The notes below the pieces were generated by a model. That model did not search any database and was not told where the DNA came from. It was given only the letters and a program-made list of their open reading frames with translations. DNA of 64,000 bases from Ceratopteris richardii (Eukaryota; Streptophyta; Polypodiopsida; Polypodiales; Pteridaceae): positions 89,119,706 through 89,183,705 of the forward strand of contig CM035406.1 in assembly GCA_020310875.1 (NCBI GenBank), given 5' to 3'. Made by a program: the position numbers and the translations under genes. Below are positions 1 to 31,847 of the stretch, piece after piece. Each line of letters opens with the position of its first letter. The first letter of the stretch is position 1.

Positions 1-1493
1 GTTAGATATTTTTCCCTAGTCAAGCACAATCAAATCACCAAAGTCCATACAATAGTAAAAGCTATATGGATACCAATACTGTTGTCCAAAAACTTGCAGG
101 ACAACCCCAAACCTGTTTGACCAAATATCATTAACATTGATAAAATTCTATATATTGTTGCTATTCACCCACACACTTCATTTACCTCCTAGTTAAATCA
201 AGAACTAAGTCAAAGTAGACCTCAACATCATCATCAAATAAGCTAAATAGATTATGCCTTAATGCTGAGGAAGAATAGATACAAAAACCAATCCTGTTAA
301 CATAAAAATGTTAGTGGAGAAGATATCCTGCAACACGCAGTTGAATACTGGAATTTCCATCTTCACAGCAAACAAATAGTAAAAAAGTTGCAAAATAACC
401 CACAACAACTATTGGCGACATAATCACATACCAAATTCAAGTTTTCTTGCAACAGGAACCCATATAAGCCACCATCATTGTTTCCAGTAAGCAAAACCCA
501 CATTATCTAAGTTGGACCACTTCATACATGATGAAGCAAGATAATCAAGTTTTGGAAAGCACAGAAGATATATTAGTGTGCATTGAAAGACGAAGAGACA
601 ACCTCATATTGAGCATCAGTTCCATAAACTCCTCGGCAATTTTATCATTATCCGTAATGGAGCAACAAGTTAACGGTGTATCGAAAACCAGTACAACTCA
701 TTCCACAAATTTGACAGTAATGCTTTACTAACTCTCAAAAATTTGAGACACAAAAGATACCAAAATTCCAATCCCAAATCTCCAAGAATAACATTTACAA
801 GTTTCATGTTTTGAGCTTTAGGGCATGACTATCCAGCAAAACCAGAAGTGATTCTAATCAACTCAGTTCTTAGTTTATTGTAGGCCATAGCTCTGTACAC
901 TACTGAAAGAGACTTAAAGAGGTATTAAGCAAAACTAACCAATGGTTCAACTAAACATATCTTTTTCCCTAAAACTACTAAATAAGATACACACTTCGCA
1001 TGAAAAATTTGAGATGAACAAACATCATTCTGCCATCCTCCAAATATTCATTCACACATAGCCTATCCACAACTTATTTTGTACCATATGCCTCTCCGCA
1101 TCCTGCAGCAGAACAGCCAGAATTATTATGATTTTATCCTTCTTTGATAGGCTTTGCCTTTCAAGATTACTATGGATGAACTCAAGATATGCACGGACAC
1201 TATGATACATGTTAATCCCCTCAAGTGTCAAGGGCAATAAAATAAATTATTGGCATTTCAATCTGTATTTATGATAACGACTTATTTGAAAAGTCATGAT
1301 ATAAGGTGATTGCAGATTCTGCATTCCCCTTGATAAGATGCAACAAAAAGAATCCTCACAGAAGTCTGATAAGGAGCCTCTCCTCTGATAGAATGTATTG
1401 CATCCACACCATTAACTTTGAATCAGTAAATCGACCACATCCTCTTTTTGAATCTTGTGGTCACTCAGGCACACATCCCTACCTGACAGATGT
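1..1493. other. DCD 3' flank, no gene recognised
   Basis: AT-rich sequence lies downstream of the DCD stop at 1494. It presumably begins with the 3' UTR (inference). Only short open frames are present, such as one on the minus strand at 1052-1237, and none resembles a known protein. No repeat structure stands out. Confidence 0.5.
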
Positions 1494-18219
<16,726 letters not shown>

Positions 18220-21200
18220 AGCTCCTTACTTTATTTCGTGCAAACGAAAAAACGTACACAGCCACAACATATAATCCTCCGGAATCCGAGGTGCAGGGGC
18301 CTATCGTGCATCGTAGTAGATACACCGAACATGAACTCCGGACTCGGAGGTAAAAAGTATAATGATCGATTCTTTTAGCGGCTTTGGAGGGTCCATTGAT
18401 CTTACGACTTACTGGATTCCCTCAGCTGCTACCTACGGATATGCATTATTTTTATAAAAGTTGTCTTAAAAAGTTGTCTTATGAAGAACATGAAAGTGCA
18501 TGTACTAAGTCAATGCCTTGTAGTGGTAAACGCCTTGTCCCCTTGATTGAAAACCTAAAGCTCAAGGCTTTGCAAAAGAGCCTCATGTTAACCTCCTAAA
18601 GATAATACAAGGAATTCTTAGGGTGTGTGCATTGTTCTTTCTACCAAACTTGACCGGAAAAAAGAAAAGTGCATTTACCTTATGGAGTTGTGTATGATTG
18701 TGTTGTTTAAGTTTTTGTTTCAATAAAAAAAATTAGAGTTTTTATTGAATATTTTTTCATTATATATGTATATTTGAGGATGGGGCTAGGCAAATGTGAA
18801 GTTTTTCAAGTTGGAATTTCGAAGGGACCTTTAGCTCATGTATCATTGAATAGAACTTAACCTCAAACTTGACAAAGCCTTAGTGAAAGTTATCATATGG
18901 GGACATTGTGAATTCACATGGAGAGCCTTCAAGACCTAAAAAGGATATATTTCAGTCTCACACAACAATCGTTTTTATTACCCTATAGGACATGTAGAAA
19001 ACATAAACAAATTCAAATATGCAACCTTCACAATGGATGGTCATTTTTAAATGCAGCAAACATAAACAAAATTCGAATATGCAAGCTTTACAATGGATGG
19101 TCTTAATATTTTTTGTGGTTCACCAAATCTTTGTATGTTTCATTTGAAGAAACATATGCAAAAGTGTCCATCAACCTTTTGGCCTTTTCATAAAGAGTAA
19201 CAATATGTTACCAAAGATTATTATGGTCGTGAATTGAGGGTGAATATGGAAAATGGTATATAATACTCGATTGTGGAGGTATGAACAACATCACTCAACC
19301 CATGGATATGTTTTTCGATTCCTACTGCACTCTACAAAACAAGATGTTCGTGAAAAGCATGGAAGCAAAGAGAAGTAAAGAAAAAAACACGAAGTGAAGG
19401 TGGAAAGATAGAAGGGACCCATCGATTTTTCATTTGGTCCAAGAAGTGCATGTCATATCTCTTGAGAAAAGGCTAAGCAATAAGAGGACTTCATAATAAA
19501 AAAAAGTAGGGATCAACAGACAACAATTGCCACATATGCCTACATTTTTTGTTCATTTCATGTGCATTTTGACCTATTTTAAACCACTTCATCTTTGTAA
19601 AGGCCAAGGATTCATTGAACCTCATGAGTGATCTCCCACTCTTTAGAAATTTGTCTAGTATTTTTAGGACTTATTTTGAGCAGTGAGTGAGAAGTAGGAC
19701 CAATTTTTAAGTCAAATGTCTAAAAGACTCATGTGAAAAGAGTCATGTTTTCTTATTATAAATGCACAAAAACCTAATTTTGTAAAGACTTTTCATTTAT
19801 TTGCAATATAATTTCATGAATATCTCTTATTGAGCTGCTCTATTCCATCTAATTCTTCATTCCGAGCTTCCATGGTGTGGTTAAGGTGTCATAACCCCAT
19901 ACCCACCTATGGTGAGTTACATTCTTCTTGTGTGTATTTCTTTGTTTCTAAGTGCTTCTATGTGGGTTGATCTTCTTCTTAACCATGTGTGTGGATTCCA
20001 TACCTTCACGAGACACGTCTTCATATGCTTGATAATATTGAAGTTGATTTGCACCACTTAATGCAAGTTATGCTTCAATTTAACAAGTCTACAAAAAAAA
20101 CAACTTTTGGCATCGTTTCCAAGGATGTGTTGTTGTTCAAGGTATCCATTAACACTTAAAGCTTGGTAGAGGTGGTAACAGGGATTTGTTGGAGGTTTTG
20201 GGTGTTCTATTGAATGTTTGGGAAGTTTTTTGTTCATTTTCAGCATCATTTCCATGTTCTACTTGTTTTAATAGCCATAGGATAGTAGGTGGAAGCCTTG
20301 TTCATGCATGTTTCATCATCATCCAACTCTGCAAAGTTATTCAAAAATATGCAGAGCAATCAACATGAGTGTTGGTATGAGTGTGAAGGAGCTTGAGGAG
20401 CATGATTGGTTGAGCTTGTGTTTGTAGAGGCAAAGGATCAATAAAATAGGGATTTGAGAGCTAGAGAGATAATGAGGAGAGCAGAGAAGAGATATGCATT
20501 ACGTGTTTGGTAGGGCAATTGGAAGCCTGCAGAGTAATAGGTAAGTGGCATCATTTCAACCTAATTATATCATTTTTCATTGAGAGGGGTTAGACAGAGC
20601 ACGGATGCTGCCATGATGATTGAAAAGTGGAAGTTAGGATGATTCATGCCCCCTAGCAGAGCCATCAACCTAATGCATTCAAAGGCTATAGAGTATTTAA
20701 CAGAAGATGTATCAACCTTAGGGCATCAGGGAAATGAGCTAAGGGGTTTAGGTAATACTACACATTCAAAAAGGGCCTTTTGGATGTTCATTTGAATAGA
20801 TTACTCCAAGCCATCTTTAGTTGTTGAAGGTAGAAAGAAAAGGGTTCACTAGCTATTGTGTTGCTTTGGATTAGGGGGAGTTTCAAGATTGATTAGGCAC
20901 ATTGAGAAAGAATTACAAGTGTCTAATTTTGAATTCAAAAAAGGGATCCCAATGTCAAATCATTCAGATGCACTCATGTTGGGGAGTGTTTATAGGATGA
21001 GGGTAATGCACCAAAGACATCATCAATGATGTCATAACATCGAATAAGTCCAAAGCCCAAAATAGCTCAAGGAAAAGTATTTGACTAGCCTAATTGGCAA
21101 GGTAGTTGCTAAGGTGCAATTATAAGTAGAAGTGACATTTCACATCAAGAACACACCTTAAGTTATCTTGGAGGTCAAGACCAAGATAAAGGGTCAAAAA

Positions 21201-21479
21201 GAACTTAAGAATACAACATTTTCATTGCAGTGATTGCTTTGTCAGAGCAATGGTGTGCTTGCATCTGAAGGGCAATTGAGCTTAATTGGTTTTGTACACC
21301 TTCCAGCCCATTCAGGAGACTAAGGAGAGTACCAATGGTCTCTTTGAAGGTAATTAAATCATAGATTGTCTCACTAATTTCTCAAGGATTCAGGGCAAAT
21401 TGTAGGGGTGCAAGGAAGCAAATATAAGAAGGATTTTTAATAAACTCACATCACAAGACATATTTGGATTTGAGACCAA
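18220..21479. other. DCD upstream region and unannotated intergenic DNA
   Basis: The DCD promoter should lie in the first few hundred bases. The best TATA-like string on the gene strand is ATTATATG near 18270, which is weak. A short imperfect tandem duplication containing ATGCAACCTTCACAATGG is at about 18998-19105. No gene, RNA or element with clear ends was recognised. Confidence 0.45.
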
Positions 21480-21817
21480 CACTACAAGAAGTGGCCCTAT
21501 GTGGCAACTACTGACATGACACGATGTCTTTGCTATCTGCCTATTCCCATCATCGTAAAAAGCAATGCACACAAACCATTGTATACACAATATTTTACAG
21601 AGGGATCAAAACAATATCTATTTAGTTATTTATAATATGTTCTAAAAACATTGCATATGCATTGTCTTGTCATCACATATGCATGATTATGTCATCTATG
21701 TGGTGTTAGTTATTAATGTGTATACAATTGCAAATAATAGTTGTATATGTGACGATTATAAATTGTTTATGTGATGCTTGTACTGCTAAAAGATAAAAAA
21801 ACACATCACACTTTGGT

Positions 21818-21900
21818 CTATATATATATATATATATATATATATTCACAAACATGCATATATACATATCTACGAACAATATGTACACACACACACACAC

Positions 21901-21979
<79 letters not shown>

Positions 21980-22290
21980 TGCACACATATATACATTCAT
22001 ATATAAATACATCTAGACATGCATGTATACATATGCTCATAAATATACATGCATACATACATATATTCATGCATACATAGATTCATACATGAATACATAC
22101 ATACACTCATACATTTCTACATGCATACACAAACATACATACATATAGACGTGCATACATACATGCTTACATGCATACATTCATATATACATACATTCAT
22201 ACATAAATACATGCATACATACATACATACATGCATATATACATATATACATACATACACAAACAATATACATGTGTATATACATACAGA
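21818..22290. repeat. TA, CA and CATA microsatellite cluster
   Basis: (TA)n lies at 21818-21844 and 21903-21969, (CA)n lies between and after, and degenerate CATA repeats run to about 22290. Open frames here (long Y/I or H/T runs) are artefacts. Confidence 0.9.
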
Positions 22291-22299
22291 CATGAGCTG

Positions 22300-22722
22300 A
22301 AGCTACCTTGCCTTTGTCAACAAAGAGTACAATCTCTCCAAGGTCTTCCAAACCTTCTTGGATGCGTTCAAATCCTATCTATGCCCTATCATGCTATTGC
22401 TTTTGTGTTGGGATACAATGAGTATGACTCTCCTATCCCTTTATATCCATTCATTAAGTACCTTGACCTGCCATTCAAGTGGTGGATCATGTACATGATG
22501 TCTTTGATCTGTGTCGCTCACCAATTATCACAATCCTTTGCCCATAAGGTAGGTGCTAACTCTAAATATCCATGGTTGATAGTTGCCTTTCTCTAAATTC
22601 TCTATTTGTGCACTATACTCAGCCATATATGAGCTCTCAGGTGCTCCTCTACCTTCTTCTCCAGTGTTTGTATGCTTTAGAAAGTGTGGATGTTACCTCT
22701 TGATAGCTTCTCCCTTGCTAAT
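22300..22722. other. Unrecognised segment left of the TRIM element
   Basis: Non-repetitive sequence with an open frame at 22231-22596 that starts in the microsatellite. No domain was recognised. It may be part of CACTA-I. Confidence 0.35.
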
Positions 22723-23167
22723 TGTTATACTTTATGGAATAATGGAATGTTAAATGGATTTTAACGTGTTGAGGTTATTAATGTGATTATGTTTTGATTT
22801 AGCAGGTGAAGAATCATGAAGCTATGAGCACTCATGGATTTATTCATAATTTTTTGAAGGTATTTAAAAGATATATATATTTTTTAAATAGTAGATCGCT
22901 TAGAAAGCGACGATTTTGTAAATAACGTAGATTTTTGTAAATGCACGCTTTTTGAAACGCCACTCTCATGTATCTTCTATTTAGGATGTAATGAGAAATA
23001 CCTATAAATACACATACTCTGATAAACTCATGCATCAGACTATGTGGGGGAAGATTGTACCCAATCTTTTGTTTAGTCTCTTATCTCTCTCTATTTTGTG
23101 AGCACTTTCGCGAGATTTCACTTTTGTACTATCTTTGCATACGTGCGTCTACAAGATCCGATCAACA
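22723..23167 (+). repeat. 5' LTR of TRIM-like element
   Basis: It begins TGTTATACTTTATGGAATAA and ends GATCCGATCAACA. It contains a TATAAATACACATACTC promoter-like motif near 23003. Confidence 0.87.
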
Positions 23168-23799
23168 ATGGTATCAGAGCCTACATACATTTGTGGAGGT
23201 GTACTTCTCGATATCCATTCCTATTCCTCAGTGTTCGTTTACGATTCGGCATCCACCATTCTTGTTCGTTAATTCTCGTCCAGTCTAGGTATGCGTTTAT
23301 CAATTCATATTTTTTGGGTTCGTCGGTATCTTTTTTTTTTTTTTTAATCTGTTACTCTGCTCCTATCACACTGTGCTTATTTACACTGTGATATTGTGCT
23401 CATTGTGCTCATTGTACTCACTGTCACATTGTGCACTATGCACTGTTCCTGTTCCAATTCAATTCATTTATCAAATTTGTTTATCAAGTTTGTTTATCGA
23501 ATTCAGTTATCTATGCTGTTACTTCACTCACTATGCTCATTGTCACATTGTGCACTATGTATTGTTCCTATTTTCGATTCGGTTCATTTATCAAATTTGT
23601 TTATCAAGTTTGATTATCCATGTGGTTACTCTTGCGGCTCACTCCAGGACGTCGACTAAGGCATAGAACTATGGCATAACTTTGGCATCTTTGGCTTCTC
23701 TGACACTCATGGTTCTCTTGATTTGCTTTGGTTCCCTTTGGCTCCCTTAGTAGCCATTGGCTACATGCAAACCTTCTCTAAATAGTGAGTGGCAATAAG

Positions 23800-23883
23800 A
23801 GCTCACTTATTTCCCTAGTTAGCTCACTTATTTCCCTAGTTAGCTCACTTATTTCCCTAGTTAACTGACTTATTTCCCTAGTT
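23800..23883. repeat. 21-bp tandem array, four copies
   Basis: Unit AGCTCACTTATTTCCCTAGT plus T, four copies; the fourth has two substitutions. It abuts the tRNA-like segment. Confidence 0.9.
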
Positions 23884-23887
23884 AGCA

Positions 23888-23955
23888 TCTAGGGGATTTG
23901 AAACCACCACCCCTAAGCTACAAGAGATATGCTTTATCCACTAGCCTATTTTCAC
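23888..23955 (-). promoter_or_regulatory. tRNA-like Pol III promoter module in the TRIM element
   Basis: On the minus strand an A-box-like TAGGCTAGTGG begins at 23948 and a B-box-like GTTTCAAATCC begins at 23904. The spacing is 44 nt, as between tRNA positions 8 and 52. The sequence at the anticodon-loop position is TTGTAGC (U33, GTA). The anticodon stem does not pair well, so this is a tRNA-derived relic or SINE head, not a tRNA gene. Confidence 0.5.
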
Positions 23956-24038
23956 ATATTGATACCCCATTCTCTTTAATGATATTTAACATAACTTCTA
24001 ATACTCTCTTCCCCTTATTTATTTATTCATCTAACACT

Positions 24039-24187
<149 letters not shown>

Positions 24188-24639
24188 CAAAACCTTTTCG
24201 TTTCTATTTCAATTCAAATATTGCTAACATTCTTTTCACATGTTTAGTAATAGGTTTTGGTTTTATATAAGGCCACGGATCCTACCCATATTACAAAGGA
24301 TTTTGGTAACTTATTTATTAAATGTATTTTTCCTCATCATGGAAAGTTATTTATTAAATGTATTTTTCTGCATCATGTTTTCCAAAAGCTATTTTATCAT
24401 ATTGAGATGTTCATTCTTGCAATCACTTTTGGGTTGCATTATTTCAAAATTCAGGTTCCAAAATAGACTTTAGCTCTGCATATCATTCACAGTCACATTA
24501 ACTTCCAATTTTCCATTTCCATGCATGTGTTTTTAAATGGAACATGCTTATGATTGTTCAGTGATGGGACATGTGACTGGCCATCCATGTCTATTTTCTT
24601 CTTATAAACTGAGATCAGTTGCTTTTCAACTGAGAGGCA

Positions 24640-25095
24640 TGTTATACTTTATGAAATAATGGTATGTTAAATGGATTTTAATGTCTTGAGGTTTTTAATG
24701 TGATTGTGTTTTGATTTAGTAGGTGAAGAATCATGAGGGTGTGAGCGTGTATGGACTTATTCAAATATTCTTGAAGATATTTAAAAGATACTATTTTATG
24801 TATTTTTTTGTAAAAATAGTAGATCGCTAAGAAATCAAAGATTTTGTAAATAAAGAATATTTTCGTAAACGCACACTTTTTGAAGCACTGCCCTCATGTA
24901 TCTTCGATTCAGGACAAAATGAGAAATACCTATAAATACACATACTCTAATAGACTCGTGCATCAGAGTATGTGGGGGGAGATTGTACCCAATCTTGTGT
25001 TCAATCTCTTATCTCTCTCTATTTTGTGAGCACTTTTGTGAGATTTTGTTTATGTACTATCTCTATGTACGTGCGTCTGCAAGATCCGATCAACA
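24640..25095 (+). repeat. 3' LTR of TRIM-like element
   Basis: It begins TGTTATACTTTATGAAATAA and ends GATCCGATCAACA. It shares the TATAAATACACATACTC motif. Confidence 0.87.
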
Positions 25096-25100
25096 CTAAT

Positions 25101-26370
<1,270 letters not shown>

Positions 26371-26389
26371 TGTATATAATACATCGAAT

Positions 26390-26870
26390 GTATAATGTCA
26401 ATGATCAGAATAATTGCATGTTGATCATCACTCTCATGTGATGTATGATGAAATCTAGAAGAAGTATGGCTAGAGGAATCTGTAGTCTATGACGACTGAC
26501 ATCATCCCTCCTATGTTTTTCTCTCCACTTCATCTATGTCTTCCTCACCAAAATACTCTTGTATTACACATAATAAACATAAATGTTCTAACTTGAAGAA
26601 TGATATAAAAAATAAATAGTTAACTCTATTTCTTTATTCATAGGATTACAACCATAATCCTTACACTACATTGAAACAAAGGAGAAAGCTTAAAAATTAG
26701 TGTTTCATATAAAATAACAAAATAAATTTTCAATAATGCATATACTTACAAATGTTGCAATAAAACCATCATGCTCTACATGACCTAAAGAGACATGTGA
26801 CTTGCTTCACTTTTTCTTTTTGTAACCACTCATGTTTGTTTAATGAAACAAAAGTACATTGATTAAATGT
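26390..26870 (-). pseudogene. CACTA-I minus-strand gene remnant, 3' exons
   Basis: It is homologous to the gene at 40365-41044 in CACTA-II. Visible matches are EYFGEEDIDEVERKT against EYYGEANMDEVERQT (about 26500-26560), CKDYGCNPMNKEIE against RKDYGRYPTKHEIE (about 26640-26685), and SKSHVSLGHVEHDGFIATF against SGHTSHLGQMGHHGFVAPF (about 26755-26815). Several stops are present. The copia A insertion separates it from its upstream exon at 32084-32230. The protein resembles the second, non-transposase gene of plant En/Spm elements (Transposase_24-like, inference). Confidence 0.65.
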
Positions 26871-26920
26871 AAATATTTAGAATACATATAAGAGTTACAA
26901 CTCACATTAATATTAGCTAT

Positions 26921-27151
26921 TGTTGATATATTTAGGTAGTGATGTGTGTGAACACTCTAGGACCGCCGAGGCACTTTTTTCCCTCTTTAGGAGGTTTTTT
27001 TCCCCGTGCTTGTATATACGCCTATTGCCCTAATGGGCTACTTATCTTTGTACATTCTCTAGTAATACATTCAGTATTGTGTGTTTGTGCTCCAAGCTTC
27101 TTCTTCTTCCTTGTGCTGTTCGCGTGCTTCCGCAGACGTCTATCTCCAACA
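26921..27151 (+). repeat. 5' LTR of copia A
   Basis: Begins TGTTGATATATTTAGGTAG, ends TATCTCCAACA. A TATATACGCC promoter-like motif is near 27013. Confidence 0.93.
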
Positions 27152-27153
27152 AT

Positions 27154-27165
27154 TGGTATCAGAGC
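27154..27165 (+). other. Primer-binding site of copia A (initiator tRNA-Met)
   Basis: TGGTATCAGAGC, 2 bases inside the 5' LTR. Confidence 0.92.
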
Positions 27166-27506
27166 AGGTCGTCTCTTCTTCTAGGGCGCCGTCGACACTC
27201 CTCCGTTTGCAGTCTCAGATTCGCACGAAATTTGGTGAGCATACTCAGGGTGTTTCCAAGATCAAAACACCTTCGCTTTGTGGTGTCGAAATCGCAATCT
27301 GAGCTCGTTTCGGCCTCCGAACGCACTATCGTAGCGCTTGTGCAGGCTATTTTGTCCTTTTGTGCCAAAGGTATATACCAGTTTCTGTTCGCCAGTTTAA
27401 GCATCTCGAAGTCTGCTACAGGTCTAGCAGAACTTGTCTGGGCAGTTCTGTTCAACTTTTTGAGATACAGTCAATTTTCTGCATCAAGGTATTTTAGTCA
27501 CCGGCC

Positions 27507-30500
27507 ATGGCTGAAAGCAGTGATGTATTCCGTATGTTGGCTGTTGAGGATAAGTTGGATGGTACCAACTACCCATTATGGGCTTATATGATGCGACATG
27601 TACTGGTTGCAAAATGATTGTGGAACATTGTGCAGGGTGTTGAAAGACGTCCTGTTACACTTGTAACGACAGGTACTGCAAATACAAGTGTTGGAGCTGA
27701 TGAAGATGGTGTCGAAGATGATATTCCACAGATTCCTATTCGTGCTGCTGTTTCTATTGCACCTACTATAGAGCAGATTCGTTGGGATGGCAGAGATGCC
27801 CAGGCACATGCATTGATAGCTTTGTCTGTCAAACATTCCATTATTCCTCACATTCGCTCTTGCAGAACAGCAAAGGATGCTTGGGATACACTTACCACTT
27901 TGTACCAGGCTAGGAATGAGGCTCGTGTTGCTTACCTCCGAAAACAGTTGGAGAGTGAGCACATGAGTGAAGGTGATTCTATGGACAGTTTTCTTACAAA
28001 GATCAAAGACCTGAAGGAACAATTGATTTGTGCTGATGAGGTTATACCAGATAGCTTACTTGTGCAGACCGTTCTGAATGGTCTTCGTGATTCATATCAG
28101 AGTTTTGCCTCTACTCTTCGGTTGATGATGAAAGGCAATCCGAATGCCTTGTCATTTGAGGAATTAGTCTCTGTTCTGTTGCAGGAAGATCAGTCCAGGC
28201 AGAACAGGTCCATTATGCGTGTTGCAGATCAAGCTTTCCTGGCTAGTCAGAAGGGCAAAGGAAAATGGAGCTCTTCTACTAGTAAGCAGAAATCTGCAAA
28301 TGCTGCACAATCGAAGAACCAGGATAAAGTTGAGAAGAAATCAGAAAAGCAGAAATTGTTCTGCAAGTACTGTAAAGGAAATGATCATATTATAAAGAAC
28401 TGTCCAAAACTGGCTGCTAAAGAGGCAAAGAAGAAAGAGGCTGGAATGGTTGTTGTAGAGGCCTCTACACCAAAAACAGAGTCTGTAAATCTTGTGCAGG
28501 AAGAAGAATGGGCGTTTACTACTGTCTGCAGTTTTGACCCATCTTCTCATGATCAGTGCATGTCTGCAGTAGACTCAGATGTTTGGTACTTTGACATTGG
28601 GGCGACCAAACATATTACCTCGCAGCGCAGTTTCTTCTCTTCACTCGAGCCTGCCCCTACAGGGAATACTGTCACATGCGCCAATAACTCCTCTTATCCT
28701 GTTATGGGAGTTGGTAAGATCATTCTGACTACTGCTGATGGTAGTTCTTTCACTTTGTCAGATGCTTTATTTGTGCCAGGGATCAAAAAGAACCTGTTAT
28801 CAGTTTCTGCATTAGCCAAGATTGGCTTGGTTGTGAAATTCGTTGATGACAGGTGTACAGTCCATGATCTCTCAAATGGCGATGTGATTATTGCTTCTGG
28901 CATTTTATGTCGTGGGCTGTATAAGCTCATAGACTATGAAAGATCTGTGAATGATTCGGCATGTGCAGTTCATGATTCTCAGGCTATGTCAGATGCAAAG
29001 CTTTGGCATGCACGCTTTGGTCATCTGAATTTTGCTAGTTTGTTACGCCTGCAGAAATCTGAAATGGTGTCCTCTTTGCCCAAACTTGAGGCACCTGGAA
29101 AACATGTTTGTGAAGGCTGTATTTTGGGCAAAATGCAGCGTTCTTCCTTTCCAAAAGATGGTTTAGTTCGGGCTATGCAGAAACTGCAGCTTGTACATAG
29201 TGATGTCTGTGGTCCTATGCAGACACTCTCTTTTGGAAATTACCTTTACTTCGTGACTTTCATTGATGATTTTTCCAGGCATGCATGGGTATATCCACTC
29301 AAAGCAAATTCCGAAGTGTTCATGTGCTTCAAACAGTTTTTGGTTTTGGCTGAAAATCTGTCAGCATGTAAAATGGGCACCCTCCGTTTTGATCGAGGGG
29401 GGGAATATATGTCTTCAGGTTTTAATGCATTTCTGGCTGAACGTGGGATAAAACACCAGTGTATAGTGCCGTATACACCTCAACAGAATGGAGTTGCTGA
29501 ACAAAAGAACAGGTCACTCATGGAGATGGCGAGGTGCATGGTCAAAAGTCAGGCTTTACCACATAGTTTCTGGCTTGAGGTTGTCATGTGTGCAGCATAT
29601 GTACTGAACAGGTGTCCCACTAAAGCGTTGCAATCTATCACTCACATATGAGGCTTGGCATGACCGCAAGCCATCTATTGCTCATCTGCGTGTTTTTGGT
29701 TGTTTGGCATATGCATTAGTGCCTGAACAACATCGCAGAAAATTGGATGATAAGGCAATAAAATGTATTTTTGTTGGGTACAGTTCTGAAAGTAAAGGCT
29801 ATCGTCTGTATCATCCACAGACTAAACGCATTCTGGTTAGCCGTGATGTTGTCTTTGTGGAAGATGCTATTCAGCCATTGCTTTCATGTACTAAGGAGAC
29901 ATCTGTTAGCTCCAAAGACATGTATGATACTTTGATGCCTCTTTTTACATGTGGACAGGCTAGTGCTGGTCCTAATGAGGCAACTTCTCAGCCTTTGCAG
30001 GTTTCATATGATGATGCAGATCATTCCATTTCTGATGCAGATTTACATGATGCATTTGTTGATGAAAGAGCTGATATTGAGCAGGCAAAAACTATGCCAA
30101 AATGGCTGGTGCAGACTTTGCGTGACAGCAAATCAGATGCACCTTTGTCATATCGTACTCTTTCAGGCTCTCATAGTGCCTCCTTTGCATCAGATTGCTA
30201 TGCTATGGCTGCATCTAGTCTCTGTGATGAGAATGAGCCTGTTTCTTTTGATGAAGCACAAAATTCAGAAAATTGGATGGCTGCTATGCAATCTGAATAT
30301 GATGCTATAATGAAGAATGGTACATCATCTTTATGTGACTTGCCTCCTGGCAAAAAGGCCATTGGCACTAAGTGGGTATACAAGCTGAAGCGTAAATCTG
30401 ATGGTACAGTTGACAGGTATAAGGCTAGGCTTGTTGCAAAGGGTTATGCACAGGAAAGAGGCATTGATTTTGATGAGACCTTTGCACGTACATGCCGTAT

Positions 30501-31773
30501 TACTACTGTTCGGAGCATTTGTGCACTTGCAGCCTATCATGGTTGGAATGTACATCAGTTGGACATTAAAACAACATTTCTGAATGGTGACTTGCATGAA
30601 GAAGTGTATGTTTTTCAGCCTCGTGGCTTTGTGCAGAAAGGGCATGAAAACCAGGTTTGCAGGTTAAAGAAGGCATTATATGGTTTAAAGCAAGCACCAC
30701 GTGCTTGGTATGAGAAGATACATGCCTATCTGATTGCACATGGTTTTGAGAACAGTCCAACTGAAAGCACCTTATATGTTAAACGTGCTAATGATGTGCT
30801 TCTGATCATTGTTGTCTATGTTGATGACATGCTGCTCACTTGTCCTATTGAGACACATATTGCTAATTTTAAGGTTGATTTGCATGCCTCATTTGAGATG
30901 TCTGATTTGGGGCATTTGCATCACTATTTGGGCATTCAGTTTATGCACATTGATGGTGGAATGGTTTTGTGTCAAACGAAATATATTGACACATTATTGC
31001 AGCGTTTTGGCCTTGAAGACTGTAAGCCTATTGCCACTCCTATGGAGACAGGTTTACGATTGAGTCTTCATGATGCTAGAGATGCATTTGATGTTGTTCT
31101 CTATCAGCAGGCTGTTGGATGCTTGATTTACTTATGCATTACTCGGCCAGATATTCAGTTTGCTGTCTCACAGATGAGCAGGTTTATGCATTGCCCAGGA
31201 GTCATGCATTGGAAAGCAGTTAAGCGCATCTTTTGCTACTTGAGTGGTACTCGGCTACTTGGGTTGTTTTATCCCAAGGGGGGATCACTACCGCCAGATT
31301 TGCATGCTTTTTCTGACTCAGATTGGGCTGGTTGCTATGACACTCGTGTGTCCACCAGTGGTTTTTGCTTCATGCTTGGTAGCTCATGTATATCTTGGTT
31401 GAGCAAGAAGCAGCCTACTGTGGAGACTTCCAGTTGTGAGGCTGAGTATAGGGCAGCTTTCACAGTGACTGTTGAGTGTGTGTGGCTCAGACGCCTTATG
31501 GCTGATTTGGGTGTTGGCCAGTCTTCTGCCACCACCATCTTCACTGATAGTCAGAGCGCATTGGCAGTTGCGAGGAACCCTGTGTTCCATGCTCGCACTA
31601 AGCACATTGAGGTGCATTATCACTATGTCAGGGAGAGGTTCTCTGCTAGGGAGATCAGCTTGGCATATGTGCCCACGCAGGAGAACATTGCAGACCTTTT
31701 CATGAAGGCTCTGCCTAGGGAGAAGTTTGAAGCTTTCCGCAAAGCTTTGGGCTTACTTCCTTTTGTGGAGTGA
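27507..31773 (+). pseudogene. copia A gag-pol, disabled by stop and frameshift
   Basis: The frame starts MAESSDVFRMLAVEDKLDG (ATG 27507). A TGA at 27615-27617 stands where copy B has GGA. The main frame then runs 27618-29651 through gag, the CCHC knuckle CKYCKGNDHIIKNC, protease and integrase (LRFDRGGEYMS). A single extra base near 29644 shifts the frame. The rest continues at 29704-31773 with RT (YVDDMLLT) and RNase H (SDSDWAG). The protease motif reads FDIGATKH where B has FDSGATKH, so the catalytic D-S-G is also lost. Confidence 0.93.
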
Positions 31774-31847
31774 TTTCCACATAGCTTGGCACTTCCTTAT
31801 ACATGAGTGCCAGCTCCTTGTTCACCGCATCACTCCCAGGGGGGATT

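Noticed and set aside
1052..1237. 61-codon minus-strand frame as a last exon of DCD
   Set aside because: DCD ends naturally at 1494 with the family C-terminus GRMF; the frame has no relation.
18260..18280. TATA box of DCD (ATTATATG on the gene strand)
   Set aside because: A weak match in AT-rich sequence with no supporting element; mentioned only as a possibility.
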